Shown: positions 1 to 11,169 of the stretch, in pieces | Numbering within the stretch: position 1 is the first letter of the stretch | Layout: each line of letters starts with the position of its first letter | DNA from: Siniperca chuatsi | Lineage: Eukaryota > Chordata > Actinopteri > Centrarchiformes > Sinipercidae | Length of the DNA stretch: 64,000 nt | Reading direction: 5' to 3' | NCBI RefSeq assembly: GCF_020085105.1 | Contig: NC_058056.1 | Coordinates: forward strand, 201,799-265,798 | Program-made: the position numbers and the translations under genes | Notes under the pieces: generated by a model | Databases searched by the model: none | Told to the model about the DNA's origin: nothing | The model's input: the letters and a program-made list of their open reading frames with translations, nothing else

Positions 1-209
1 CTGCAAATAAATGAGTATTCCAGCCAATTTTGAGTTATGCTGGTTTGCATAATATCCCAGCAGAGGGACAAGATTGTTTGAAATGACACCAACAAACATC
101 TGGCAAGACTAACTTTTTCTGAAACACAGCTTTTTGTCAGAAAAGAGAAAGAGAGAGTGAGATGGAGAGACAGACAGACAGCTAGATAAAACACAGAAAG
201 AGAAGAGAC

Positions 210-1605
210 TCACTCACTCAATGAGGACTGCCACTTGCCAGTGGCTTTTTTGTAGGAGGATGTTGAATCTCGATCATGGATGGAATCTTGGAGAATTTCC
301 GTTTGCAATACTGATAACAGTGTGGAAATACACTTCAGGTAAATGAGGTGCAGCGCATAATAATACGCCAAAAGGTAGAGCAGTCCCTCATGAAACCTCT
401 CCCTGTCGAAGGTGGTCACTGGCCTGTTTCCAATGGCGAACATGCAGTTATCTTCAAAAACGATCATAACTGAACAAAACAGGTGTCGTTGACGCAGGAA
501 ACCATCGGGATCTTCTGAAGTCTAGATGACAAAAGTCAGTGTAGAACATTAGAAGAACACCACAAATAACTGTACACCTTGACCTGGACTACAGTACTGA
601 ATGGTCAAATGATAATTCTACATCATAAAACCTAGTACAATAGCCACATTAACCCCTGACATCTGAGGGAAAAGATTTTATATATATTCTTTGCTGAACA
701 TTGCAAATACTGAACGCACCACAGCAAGTTTCAATAAAGCTACTCCTACAATGAACAGCACTTCCCCTTTTGTCATTGTGAAAATGACAAAAGCTTATCC
801 CAAAAAATAACCAAACAGAACATATAATGTATGCATGAATAACTGCAACATACAGTATAAAATACTGCAGTAAGTCTCACCGTAAGGACATGGAAAAGAG
901 CCTCGCTGCTTGTGCCCAGCTTCCTAGGTGGCATGGTGCTGGATGGGAAAAGCAGTGACAGGGCCCTGACCACAGCTGTGACATTCTCCACTGGTTTGAC
1001 GAAAAAGGCACAAAACAAGGCAGTACTATAAATAACCACTCATCATGAGATCTCAAAATATAAACTTGGGCAAATCAAGGTATTGTGACCTCACCTCCAT
1101 TCAGAGTTCTTGGAGGCTTCATGGCTTTCTTCATGACACCATAAAACTGGAACCTTTGAGTTGAAGCTTTCCCATTGGTCCTTCATCTAAGAGATGTACT
1201 GGGAATTGGTTGGTTCAATAATTCCAGGACCTGAAAAATACATTCAAATACAGATAGAAAATCCGTTGAACAAAATAATCTCCATTGCTAGTCCTGGTTA
1301 AACAGTTTTGATGACTGATGTCCCTTCAAAAAAAGAGCTCTGATGTCTAAGGAATATGAAAATTATGTCAAGATGCCCCCAAATGTCTACTGGAAAGAGC
1401 TGAAAATGTGAGGACTGTTTACAAGGGGCACACATTTACTTGAATTATTTACGTGATCCACTTCTCTGAAACATGGGTAAGCCTCTAGAATCTTTGTCGG
1501 CCTGTCTTCCTCCTTTACAACATCAGAGGTAATGAAGTATCTTCTAGACTCGAACTCCAGGTCCATTAAATTAGTTACTGCAGCTTTGTTCGGCTTCTTA
1601 GACAT
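210..1605 (-). pseudogene. Broken 3' exons of an uncharacterised multi-copy fish gene
   Basis: Four minus-strand blocks join with good splice sites: 1605-1453 (donor GTAAAT), 1230-1095 (acceptor TTTTTCAG, donor GTGAGG), 990-881 (acceptor AACCAG, donor GTGAGA) and 521-210 (acceptor CATCTAG, TGA stop). Phases agree across the last two junctions. Recognisable strings are FYGVMKKAMKPPRTLNG, SSEALFHVLT, PVTTFDRERFHEGLLYL and STLLSVLQTEIL. From memory they resemble the C-terminal half of a highly duplicated teleost family annotated as uncharacterised or SAMD3-like; its function is unknown to me. Block two has an in-frame TAG at 1189-1187 and needs a one-base shift between the residues QWESFNSK and QFYGVMKK, so this copy looks dead. 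No upstream exons were found: a LINE-like tail lies just upstream and a Rex1 fragment beyond it. The alternative is a functional gene with different exon borders, which the stop makes less likely. Confidence 0.5.
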
Positions 1606-1634
1606 GTAACCCTTTGGTCAATGTGGGTTGCTTT

Positions 1635-1672
1635 TAAATGTGCTTTATAAATAAATTTGACTTGACTTGACA
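1635..1672 (+). repeat. LINE-type 3' tail with TTGAC repeats
   Basis: A TTTATAAATAAA run followed by tandem TTGACT units resembles the 3' tip of fish L2-like LINEs, which end in a short tandem repeat after AATAAA. It sits immediately upstream of the pseudogene's most 5' visible exon and may mark where that gene copy was cut. Confidence 0.4.
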
Positions 1673-2051
1673 TCCCTAGACAGACACAACAGATACTAAA
1701 GCATGTCCACTTGCTGGTGGCGTATGTTTTCTTAAAAAAATTTCTCAAGTAAGGACCCGTAGATGCATACAGAGTGTATTAAATGCAATACATATATGCT
1801 TCATCAATGCTAAGTGCTGGATCTAACAAGTGACCATTCCAGAATAATGGTTGATGCTCTGCGCTGCACTGGGACACTCTGACCATGTCATGGTCCACCT
1901 GATTCTTGCATACAGGCAGAAATTAAAGCTGTCTAAACCTGTTGTGATGACATCAAAACAGTGGACCAGTGAAGCTATGGAGGACCTTCGGGCGTGCTTG
2001 AACTGTACTGACTGGGATGTTTTCAAGACTGCTACCAACAGTCTGGATGAG

Positions 2052-3099
2052 CAGGGATTAAATTGGGATTTGTTGGGGGGGGGGGCTTTGTGTTTTCAGG
2101 GTTGCCATGGGTGCACATCTGTGTGTGCATAGACTACAAAATTTGTCTGATATCATTTGACAAACTGTAAATAAAATATGACAAGGTTTGTTATTAAACC
2201 TGTCAGTTTCTGACATATTTTTCTCCCTAACTTGCCATCCGCCCTAAGCAAAATTCTGCTAAGGGGCCCTCCTACCTGACCCGTGAGCCATGTAAACCAT
2301 TTGCCATTATCACACAGTCACATTTGACACCCCATTGCTCCCACTACAATCCTCCCTCTTTTAAAACAGTTTGCTCCATCTGTCAGTCTCAGAATAAGTA
2401 GATCTGTACAGAACAGAATGAGGTACAAATAAAACAGTATTTATTGAATTTGTACTATTTTTACTATGGCTTGGCTGAATACTGCCCAGTATGCAGCTAA
2501 TCAACACAACGCGGTTATCGTTTCCAACCTGTAGTTTATAAACACTGTTGCCCATTGGTGTTCGATCGTTTATCAAACGTAATAAATAGTTGTATTTCAC
2601 TCTCACTTTCGTCAGGCGCACACAGTCACAGAACACTGCCCTGCAAGACACAGACAGACCAAGAGATGCACCGCCCAGCTAACATTAACAAGACAGACAA
2701 ACTAACGTTAGAGAAGGATGCACTGCAAGCTAGCACATCAACTTAAAGTTACTGTTATTTGCTGACATCAAACTTGGAGAGGAAAGAATTCAATTCAATT
2801 TAATTCAGTTTTATTTATATAGCGCCAATTCATAACAGAAGTTATCAGCTGCTGCCGTGTTGGGTTGAGAGAGAGAGAGAGAGAAGTGGGGCGGGAGGGG
2901 AGGGGGGTGATGGGGGAGCACAATGCAAAATTCCACCTAGACTTTTAAAATAAACACAAGTTTACCTGGTTGCTGAATTCCGCTTCACTCTCATCGAAGT
3001 TGTAAACATTGCTTAATTAATTTGCAGGGTCCTACGCAACTTGCATAGGAAGCGTATAGGGTCGCATGTGGCTGAGCCCCGGACAGCTTTTAACCACTG
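2052..3099. mobile_element. hAT-like non-autonomous DNA element in Rex1 fragment A
   Basis: The 1048-bp insert is flanked by the 8-bp direct repeat TGGATGAG (2044-2051 and 3100-3107), and hAT transposons make 8-bp duplications. The ends are loosely inverted: CAGGGATTAAA on the left, and the reverse complement of the right end reads CAGTGGTTAAA. CAGnG starts are typical of hAT termini. It contains no transposase-like ORF, holds a G-run at about 2075-2085, and has itself been invaded by an L2 fragment. The weak inverted ends leave the superfamily uncertain, but the clean excision point in the Rex1 frame makes the insertion secure. Confidence 0.6.
2785..2955 (-). mobile_element. L2 3'-end fragment
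   Basis: Minus-strand copy of the window's commonest LINE tail: AATTCAATT repeats, then TTTATATAGCGCCAATTCAT. It jumps to the (GA)n-flanked 3' UTR segment beginning GCTGCTGCCGTGTTGGGTT and ends near the AATTCCACCTAGA motif seen in other L2 copies here. It is nested inside the hAT-like insert and internally deleted. Confidence 0.75.
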
Positions 3100-3939
3100 T
3101 GGATGAGTACACAGAAGCTGTGACGTCCTACATCAGCTTCTGTGAGGACTGCTGTGTACCATCACACACCAGAGTGAGTTATAACAATGACAAACCCTGG
3201 TTCACAACTAAACTCAGACAGCTAAGGTTGGAAAAGCACTCCTTTTCCTTTAGAGAGTCAAAGTACAGGTTTAGCAAGGCGGTGAGAGAGGCTAAACAAC
3301 ACCATTTCTAAGTCAACAACTCTGGTTCTGTCTGGAGGGGGCTCAGACAGATCATAAACTATAAATCCCCACTCCATTAACAACTTGCGCCTGGCCAACA
3401 AACTGAAAGAGTTCTACTGTCGATTTGAAAGATATTACAGGAAGAACGCAGCCGCATCAGCCTGTGATAGTGACATCCACTTCCTGGGAAACATCATCAC
3501 CCAGGACCTCAAGTTTACTCACCAAGAAAGCCCAGCAGAAGTTGTTCTTCCTGCGGCAACTGAAGAACTTTAACCTGCCATGCCTGCAATAATGGTGCAC
3601 TTCTACACCGCCATCAATGAGTCCATCCTCACCTCCTCCATCACCAACTGGTATGCTGCTGCCACTGCCAATAATAGTAATAAACTTTTTTATATAGCAC
3701 TTTTCTTAAAGTTCCCCTCCATAGATGTTTTAAAGTATGTAAATATACTCTGCTATGATTCATATTTTGTTTAACATAGTTATCCCACGTAAAAAGTACA
3801 CATCTACTCTTTCTCCCCTATTGAGAAATTCTGGATCTATGAATGCCCACCACAGCTGCGTGTTAGGTTGACTGGTGCCGGTGAGCATGGATGTGGGTGA
3901 GAGACATACATCCATGGTGAGAGAGCAGTGGGCTTCAAG

Positions 3940-4001
3940 ATGCCTAGAGTTAGAGGAAACATCAGAGAGATTCAGCCATACATGTTTGAGCCTCAGAATG
4001 G
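3940..4001 (+). other. Possible first coding exon (P2X7-like multi-copy family)
   Basis: An ATG at 3940 opens a short frame with the core IREIQPYMFEP and runs into a strong donor (AATG/GTAAGTG, 4001/4002). Short PY-x-FEP openings followed by a splice donor recall a duplicated teleost family with a P2X7-tail-like cysteine domain, but I am relying on memory of a very short motif. No following exon is found downstream. It could be an isolated pseudo-exon or part of an unknown repeat. Confidence 0.25.
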
Positions 4002-4972
4002 TAAGTGTAGTTAGCATCTTTTATTTGTTTATGTTGTTTGTTAGCTTGTAACTAGCAGTGGCTGACACAGCATTAGTGGTTGTGAAACATACAATAATAT
4101 CTGCTACGATGCTTGAAGGAAGCTCCAGGGACCGGTTTACATCCAAAAACTGCACACTGTACCATGTTTGCTGTCAAAACTTTCACTACGCTAGCTTAGT
4201 GCAAACTCTCACTCTGTACTGACAAGTCCGCTCTGTGGTGGAGGTTTCAGGTTTCTTTGCCGGTGGCATTGCGATTGGAATAAATACCTTTAATTATAAC
4301 TATTTCCACATTCCATAATGTTACTACAACATATAATTAACACATATAGCATTACTCTAAGTTTGGCAATTACAACATCGTCAAGGTCATCCATAACTTG
4401 ACTTCACTGACGTCCACAAACCAGACTTCAGAACAATCACAGCAGCAGCATGTGTGCGTTTCAAATGCAACGGTTGTCTTGGCAGGTTAGGCAGGTTTTT
4501 GGAGTCACTGGGTCACATGACATGGAAGCTATCATGTTCTTTCCTTTTTTTTATTTATATAAAATAGAAGAAGCACTAAAATCCAATAAACTATTATTTT
4601 CTATTAAAATATTTTTGTGCGATCATCGCACAATGCATGCCGGTTAGATTTGTATCCGATTTGATTCTGACTTGCTCTAATATCATGCACACATGGGCAA
4701 CGATAACCTCACGAGATCGAGGCGGCTGCAGTTTTTAGAGCCAGGCGCCGCAGCTGCTCTCCACCGACTGCAAGACCCAGGGCATGATGGGAAATGCCTG
4801 GCTATTGCCAGATCAAAGAACTGATTTGTTCTTAGTTTTGATCACAAACACCACGTTTTGTAGAAAATTTTCTGTGTAATTGTAATATTTAACACTAGAT
4901 CGTAGGATATTAGTCTCATGCTGTGCAATGAAGGTTTAATCTGTTAAACATCTTGTGTACTTGATAATAATA
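4002..4972. other. No recognisable gene
   Basis: AT-rich sequence with short ORFs only. I see no domain, tRNA or transposon end. Confidence 0.5.
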
Positions 4973-5075
4973 ATTAAATTCAATTCAATTTTATTTATAT
5001 AGCGCCAATTCATAACAGAAGTTATCTCATTGCGCTTTTCCTATAGAGCAGGTCTAGACCGAACTCTTTATAATA
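4973..5075 (-). mobile_element. L2 3'-tip fragment
   Basis: AATTCAATTCAATT followed by TTTATATAGCGCCAATTCAT and the GAGCAGGTCTAGACCG block, which is the terminal 100 bp of the L2 family present throughout the window, in reverse orientation. Confidence 0.85.
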
Positions 5076-5079
5076 AAGG

Positions 5080-6449
5080 CTATTTACTGTATATAGCACT
5101 TATTAAAATTAGCAATTACAAAGTGCTTTACAAGGCAGACATAAAAAGAACAAAGGATAGAATACACACATTTCCACATATGTATAATTAAACACAAATA
5201 TAAATAAATCAATAAATAAAGATTATAAAAAAGCTTAATTACAACTTGATGACAATGATTCTTCAATGATCAAGAACACATACGAGATACAAGATTTTTT
5301 CAGCCATAATTATCCGAACTTGGTCTGCAAGCTACAGGTAGCCTACAGATGGATCTAACAGGATGTCTTCACCGCGGTGTAGAGGAGGGAGCTACTGCAG
5401 GCCAGTGCTCAGGGACTACAGCTAGGAATGTGTCTTTTCACTTGCCCAGCAGTGAGTGTGAGTAATCCAATCTGTGCACAAAGAGGGATATAAAACCAGA
5501 GCAAATCATATAAAAAAAGAGCAAAGCGTATAAATGAAACAAACAAAAGTTATTGTTTCTCTAATAACAGAGGTGCATAAAAAAACATCTGTTTTAGAGT
5601 TCACTTGATTGCATAGGAATGGGTTCTCCATTACACTGCTGGCACCATAATTCATTGCCAATTTAGACTTGGCATTAACTTAATTTCTGTTACTCAGTTA
5701 CAAGCTTTGTGAATGTTTACCTTTCAAAGCTTTAAAGCCCAGGAACATATGATTTCATTTTCTAAGAAATGTTTTTTTGGGGGGAATTTTACAGTGAAGC
5801 ACTTTTAACGCATTCATTAAAAAGAAAATAAAACATAAAAAGGCGATGTGTAGAGAAATATGTTACAGCCATTGTCAGTAAATATTTGGTTTAGTTAATG
5901 GTGAGCAACAGCAATTCATGATGCATCCTGCATTAATCTGTGCATTATAAGATCAGAAGTCATGCATTATTTATGCATATGTTTTGTACCCTTATTATAA
6001 GGTGTTGTCAAATATTTTTTCTTAATTCAATTTCTAAGGATAGTGAAGTAGTCTATGTAACAATATATGTCTTCATTTGTTTTAGGCATAATTTATATAG
6101 TACATTTTGAACATTTTGAGCTAGGGTCTATGAGATAAAAGATGCACTAAAACTGTAACACCTGAGAGGTTGACAAATATTTACTCCTTGACACGAAAGG
6201 GTAATGGGTTTTCTCTCTCACACATTGTTTCATTCTATGTGATGTAAATATGCTATGACAAATATAATAAATATATTTGACCAGAAATGTAACAGAACTG
6301 TGAGTAGGTCTGCAAGGTTAAGAGAAATTAATTGTGAATGATATATTTGGCTTTGACACCATACTTTATTTTTTACAGTTTATAGAGCTGAGGAGGAGAT
6401 GTTACTAAAAAACAATATGTTAGATGAAGATAAGAGTTAAGATTAAGAA
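5080..6449. other. No recognisable gene
   Basis: AT-rich anonymous DNA. Frames are short and without recognisable domains. No repeat boundary is visible. Confidence 0.5.
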
Positions 6450-7205
6450 TTAGACTAGAATGGGAGCCAGAGCCTTCAGTTATCAAGCTCCTCTCCTGTG
6501 GAATCAGGTCCTAGTTTGGGTTCAGGAGGCAGACACCATCTCCACATTTAAGAGTAGGCTTAAGACTTTCTTCTTTGATAAAGCTTATAGTTAGAGCTGG
6601 CTTGGGTGAGTCCTGAACCATCCCTTAGTTATGCTGCTATAGGCCTAGACTGCCAGGGGACTTCCCATGATGCACCTCTTTCCTCTCTCCTTCTCCTGCA
6701 TTTTTATCCCATTACTGCATGTTACTAACTCGACATCTTCTCTCTCTCGTAGTTCTGTGCCTTCTCGTTTCTCTCCTCTCTCCTTCTGTCGCTTTCAGCA
6801 GGTATTTCTGCCTCCGGAACTGCAGAGTCTGGATCTGTGGTTGTGGGCCACCTGCTGCGCCTGTGTTCCTGCTTGACAACTTCTACTACAGTTGTTATTG
6901 GCTTTGTTACTATTATTGTCATTATTATTCTTATGATTATCATTCCTATTATTATTACTTTATTAATATTACCACAACCATTACATAAAAGATACATTAC
7001 AGATGTCCGCTCCCTATTGAATCTGGTTCTGCTTGAGGTTTCTGCCTGTTGAAAGGAAGTTTTTTCTTTGCCACTGTCGCCAAGTGCTTGCTCATGGTGG
7101 GATTTGTTGGGTCTCTGTAAATAATACTATAAAGAGTACAGTCTAGACCAGCTCTATAGGAAGCAATGAGATAACTTATGAATTGGTGCTATATATATAT
7201 AAATA
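6450..7205 (+). mobile_element. L2 3' end (ORF2 C-terminus plus 3' UTR)
   Basis: Starts with the last ORF2 codons shared with the copies at 21.0 and 56.8 kb ([15 protein letters not shown] pattern). It continues through the pyrimidine-rich 3' UTR and the GGTTTCTGCCTGTT / GGAAGTTTTTTCTT block, ending in the AATTGGTGCTATATATA tip. It is 5'-truncated, as is usual for LINE insertions. Confidence 0.85.
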
Positions 7206-7951
7206 TTGCTGCTGATCTCAGGTCTGTATGTCAATATGTCTAATAGTCCAGTGGGTGGATGATTACATGATGCATGTTTTTTGTGGCAAGATGGAGAGTC
7301 TGACATGTATTACTTCTCTTTTTGACTGTGGCTGCTCATTAATTGTTGCAGCATCATGCTATTGGGTCTGTTCAGGTCTACTGCAATTATTATCCTAGGA
7401 TCTTTTCAGGATTGGGTCTGACCCTCCCTGAGTCCCTTTCAAATTATGTCTCTTTTTAAAAAAAATGATTTATTCATGTCAGGTTTGAATAGGTATTCCC
7501 CAGGCCTGTTTCGGATTGGGCTATTCATTTTGGTGAGACCTGAATGGGACATGTTTGTTGGAATGTCGCTTTCAGAAAGTTATAAAAATTGTCAGACTTC
7601 CCCCTTAGATTCCATCCTCATAAAAGGCGTGGAGGGAAGGGGTTTCAGATTCTGTTCAACAATCCAACAAGCACGTTGTTTGAAGCATATTGAGGCTTTT
7701 AAGCTGCCATTCAATTTCAAACTAAATCAAAGTTAAAGCATGAATGTTCTTAGACTGCAGTCAGTTACACAGCATGACTACAGGTCTGTTCATTTAATGG
7801 CATCTGTGCCTGCTGAGGGAGCTTGCGAGCAGACACCACTGTTTCTCAAAACAGAAAGTTAAGAGTAGCTTCCTCCGACAACAGCCATTATGGTCATAGA
7901 ATAAGTACAACAAAAAACATACATGCAAAGACATTTTCTGCTGAATGTCAC
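7206..7951. other. No recognisable gene
   Basis: Anonymous sequence. The 96-codon plus-strand frame at 7446-7736 has no recognisable motif or splice context, and I do not call it. Confidence 0.4.
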
Positions 7952-8420
7952 TGTCATGAACCTGCAAAGTCCAGACCAAACAAGGGAGACCACACAGATA
8001 CTTATGGATTAAAGTAAAACAAATATATTTAACCAATATTTATCTATTCCCAAAAACACAATCAAAGTTTAAATCAGTATTATTAGTGGTGTAGTGAGTG
8101 CATGGATGTGGGCAGGTGTAGTGTAGGTAATGTATGAGGTAAAAAGCCAATCCAATAAAACCCAAAACACAACCAAACAAAACCATGTTGGCGGAGGAGA
8201 GAACCAGAACTGCACATCCAGTTCTCTCTTAATATAACCTAGCAATCAGGAGGAGTTGACTCAGATGTGGCTTCTGGACACACCTCTGCCACTCTGACTG
8301 CCGTCTACACAGGAACAGGAAAAACACAGTAAAACACACAACAAACCCCAAACAGAGTAGGAGGGGTGATGCTTATGTGTCATGCGTTTTAGTCCCAGAA
8401 AGATGTCCCTTACTATGACA
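7952..8420. mobile_element. Possible solo LTR
   Basis: The segment begins TGTCATGAA and ends CTATGACA, so it has TG...CA ends with a 6-bp inverted repeat, a length typical of fish LTRs, and an internal AATAAA near 8153. The flanks do not show a clean duplication outside the ends, although CACTG overlaps both borders. Orientation is undecided. Confidence 0.3.
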
Positions 8421-10031
8421 CTGTAAACACAACAGGAAACATGGGGGACTCTTGGTGAGCCAAATACGAATTTACTATGGCTACAGTGAGTGGAGGAGAA
8501 AAAGACACAAATGAGAAATTCTTCTTTACATAGAGATATACTGAAAAATAAATAAATATGGTAGCACAAAATAAATCTGAACACAAATAACTGGAAACAA
8601 CACGCTGTGTTGTTATTATTGTGTGTGCCACAGAAAATGGATGTTCAGAGATAAATCTCGGGATTTTATTCTAACTGTGGATATTACCTCACTACTTTGA
8701 GTAGCTTTATTTAATGTATATGTCTAGTAATTAAAATAAGATTTATTAAACTGCTAAATGATGCAAAGGCAAAAGAGGATGCAGACTAGTGGCCTCTGCA
8801 TGGTTTTTATTTTTATATGTACAGTACTTGGTTTGGGTGGTAACTAGTACCTAATTAATTTTACCTTGATTATTAGTTTTAAATTCTAGCATAATTCTCA
8901 CATACAGTTCTGTGCCTGAGGTTAGGATCCTTTGCAAAATGTCTTCAGTCATTTGTCAGTTTTATGTGAAGCACAACATTGTTCATCCCTATAGCAACAT
9001 GACCATCCTCCACAGCAGAGATGTTTTAAAGAAACCACTACATCAGCTTACAGGCCCTCTCACAAATAATCACAACAGGGATGAGATCCACCACTGGGTT
9101 CAAAAAGAGGATAACCACAGTGTCAATGTTTTACACCTCATGTTGACGTCAAAGTCTGCAGCAGGGAGGAAGTGGGTTTCTGTTCAAGATAATGATATCT
9201 AGACGGGCATCTGTATGGACTGGGCCAGAGGCATTTGCTTTACTTTCTGCCGGGAGATACAATAAAAACAAAGTGGTAAGAGCGGGGTTAAGTAACAAGA
9301 GATCTACTCATAAAAACAGAAAAATAAAGGCATTAGAAACCAGTTTCATGTTTGTGTGTTCTGATATAGATGAATTACTGCGGTGTTGGTGTTGAGGGTC
9401 ACTGGTGTGGGCCCAGAACATAAAACATGATCTGTGATATGTTTTTAGAGTCATTTTGCTGATTGAAATATGTCAGTGTGCGAAATATGGGGTGTCTCAG
9501 AGCCTTAATTAACACCTAGGAAACCTGAAAACTGTTTCTGTTAATCTATACAGTGAAGTTTATTTGCATTTTGAAATGTTGAAAGGTGAGATGAAGCACA
9601 GAAAATTTGACTGACAATGACAGCTAATGTACAGTATAGTATATTGTGCTGGTGCCAAAGGTGCTAGCATGGATCTAATATCAGTACCAACCCATATATT
9701 TGTGCAAATATAGATATAGGCTAATTAAGATAAGGCTATTAACCTCTGCAGCTCTGTTCCTCCGCTGCATATTTAAAACCCCCTAAGTTACTTTAATGCT
9801 TTAACCTCTTCAACCAAACTGGCCCACTGGCTGGCCAGTCTTTACAAACTCACGCTGTGCGCTCAAATTTTATTCAAACACACATAACTTTATTTTACAT
9901 TCTAGTAGAGATCTCAAAATTTCCAAAGATACCAAATCTGTCAGGCAGAATTTTGGGGAAATGTGGATAAAATGATGACATTTAGAAAATCAACGAAGAG
10001 TTGAAACAAGCTCATACACAATATGTATATA
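8421..10031. other. No recognisable gene
   Basis: Mostly AT-rich. The 96-codon plus-strand frame at 8912-9202 reads as non-repetitive sequence but has no domain I recognise and no obvious splice partners. It is left uncalled. Confidence 0.4.
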
Positions 10032-10071
10032 TGTGTGTGTGTGTGTGTATGTGTGTGTGTGTGTGTGTGTG
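10032..10071. repeat. (GT)n microsatellite
   Basis: About 20 GT units with one GTAT interruption. Confidence 0.95.
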
Positions 10072-10329
10072 ATACTGTCTGACATTAAGGATAAGATTAA
10101 TAAGATGATTCTTCCTATCTTAAAGCTACTTAAATTTGAAATCAAAGTTGAAACTGGGGTTAAAGTCCAAAAAACATAAACTGGTCCATATGCAACTAAA
10201 ACACATTATTTATTGAAAGGAAAATTAAAAAGCCCTTAACACGGCTATAATTTATATTTTTATAATAACAATGTATCAAATGACAATGTGAAAACTCTGT
10301 GACAATGTCAAAGGTGTCTCTGGTAATGA

Positions 10330-10745
10330 TGAATCTGCAGCTCCCCTCGGCTTTATGGAGCTTTATAGTGACTTTGAGCTCGTTGTTTATCTGTCCGGCT
10401 GCAGTTTACTGTGCTGGTTCACTCTCAGCGCTCTCAGAGTGTCGTTTCCAGAGAAAAAGCTGTAAAAAGCCGCTGTGCGCGAGCTGCTCAGCAGCAGACA
10501 GCAGACAGAGTCAGTCAGAAGAGCAGCTGCTGAACATAGTGGAGCATCTAGCAGCTAAAGAGCCAGATATTTCCCTCAGGAGCTGCTGGAGACCAAACAC
10601 AGAGCTGACAGAGAGAAGACTGGACTAACGTTCATCAGGCGACACAAACACGCCTCCTGATGATCATGTTGCTCTGTAGCTGCTGGAGGTGGAAATAAGC
10701 AGCTGTTTGCTAACAAGTTCAACATATTGACTTAAAATGTAATTA
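10330..10745 (+). repeat. Unnamed interspersed repeat R1, copy 1
   Basis: The block containing AACATAGTGGAGCATCTAGC, AGCTAAAGAGCCAGATATTT and GGAGACCAAACACAGAGCTG recurs at 15.2 kb (inverted) and 33.7 kb. A 109-codon frame crosses it at 10299-10628 but is not kept in the other copies, so I treat it as non-coding. I recall similar blocks as common in percomorph genomes but cannot name the family. No terminal repeats or duplications were resolved. Confidence 0.6.
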
Positions 10746-10929
10746 TTTTTTTTTTTTACTTGTTTCCGCTGCTCCCAAGTGGTCAAAACAAATCAGTCAT
10801 TGCAGGTTTAAACAGTCTTTATATCATTGAACAAATTAATGCATAAATAAATGATTCAACTGTGTTTGGACTGTACTCTCACTTTTGCTCAAGAGATAAT
10901 TTCAGAGAACGTCTTAAACGTGTTTTTAA

Positions 10930-11165
10930 AGTAATAGTTCAGCATTTTGGGAAATACACTGTGCTTTCATTCTTAGAGTGAGATAAGAAGATTGATGTGT
11001 GTTAAGTAAAAAGCTGGAGTAAGAACATCTTAAAATGTGCCTACCAACACTCTAAATGCCACTAATTAACATGTTGTATGTTGTTTGTAAAGTAAAAATG
11101 ACAATTTGTGGTTTTAGAAGGAGTTACGTGCTGGAACTATTTTTTGGCAGACAACAGCCAGGCGC
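10930..11165 (+). repeat. Unnamed interspersed repeat R2, copy 1
   Basis: Contains TTCAGCATTTTGGGAAATAC, the AGAGTGAGATAAGAAGATTG block, CACTAATTAACA and ATGACAATTTGTGGTTTT, matching a very abundant percomorph repeat known to me by sequence but not by a secure name. The first part recurs at 52.4 kb. The insertion ends were not resolved. Confidence 0.55.
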
Positions 11166-11169
11166 AGTA

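Larger units (their letters stand above)
1825..3670 (+). mobile_element. Rex1/Babar-like LINE fragment A, interrupted
   Basis: Pieces of an ORF2 polyprotein are readable on the plus strand. At 1851-2051 there is [17 protein letters not shown] then [16 protein letters not shown]. At 3100-3311 there is YTEAVTSYISFCEDC then KPWFTTKLRQLRLEK and YRFSKAVREAKQ. At 3385-3440 there is LANKLKEFYCRFERY. From about 3475 a later part (FLGNIITQDLKFT, then KAQQKLFFLRQLKNFNLP and FYTAINESILTSSIT) follows directly, so the RT core has been deleted. These motifs match my memory of Rex1/Babar (CR1-group) non-LTR elements of fish. The two halves were one sequence: removing 2052-3107 restores the reading frame across the aspartate-glutamate-tyrosine junction. 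Frameshifts and stops show it is inactive. Similarity stops near 3670. Confidence 0.75.

Noticed and set aside
10299..10628. 109-codon frame as a gene
   Set aside because: It lies mostly within repeat R1, is not preserved in the two other copies, and shows no recognisable domain.
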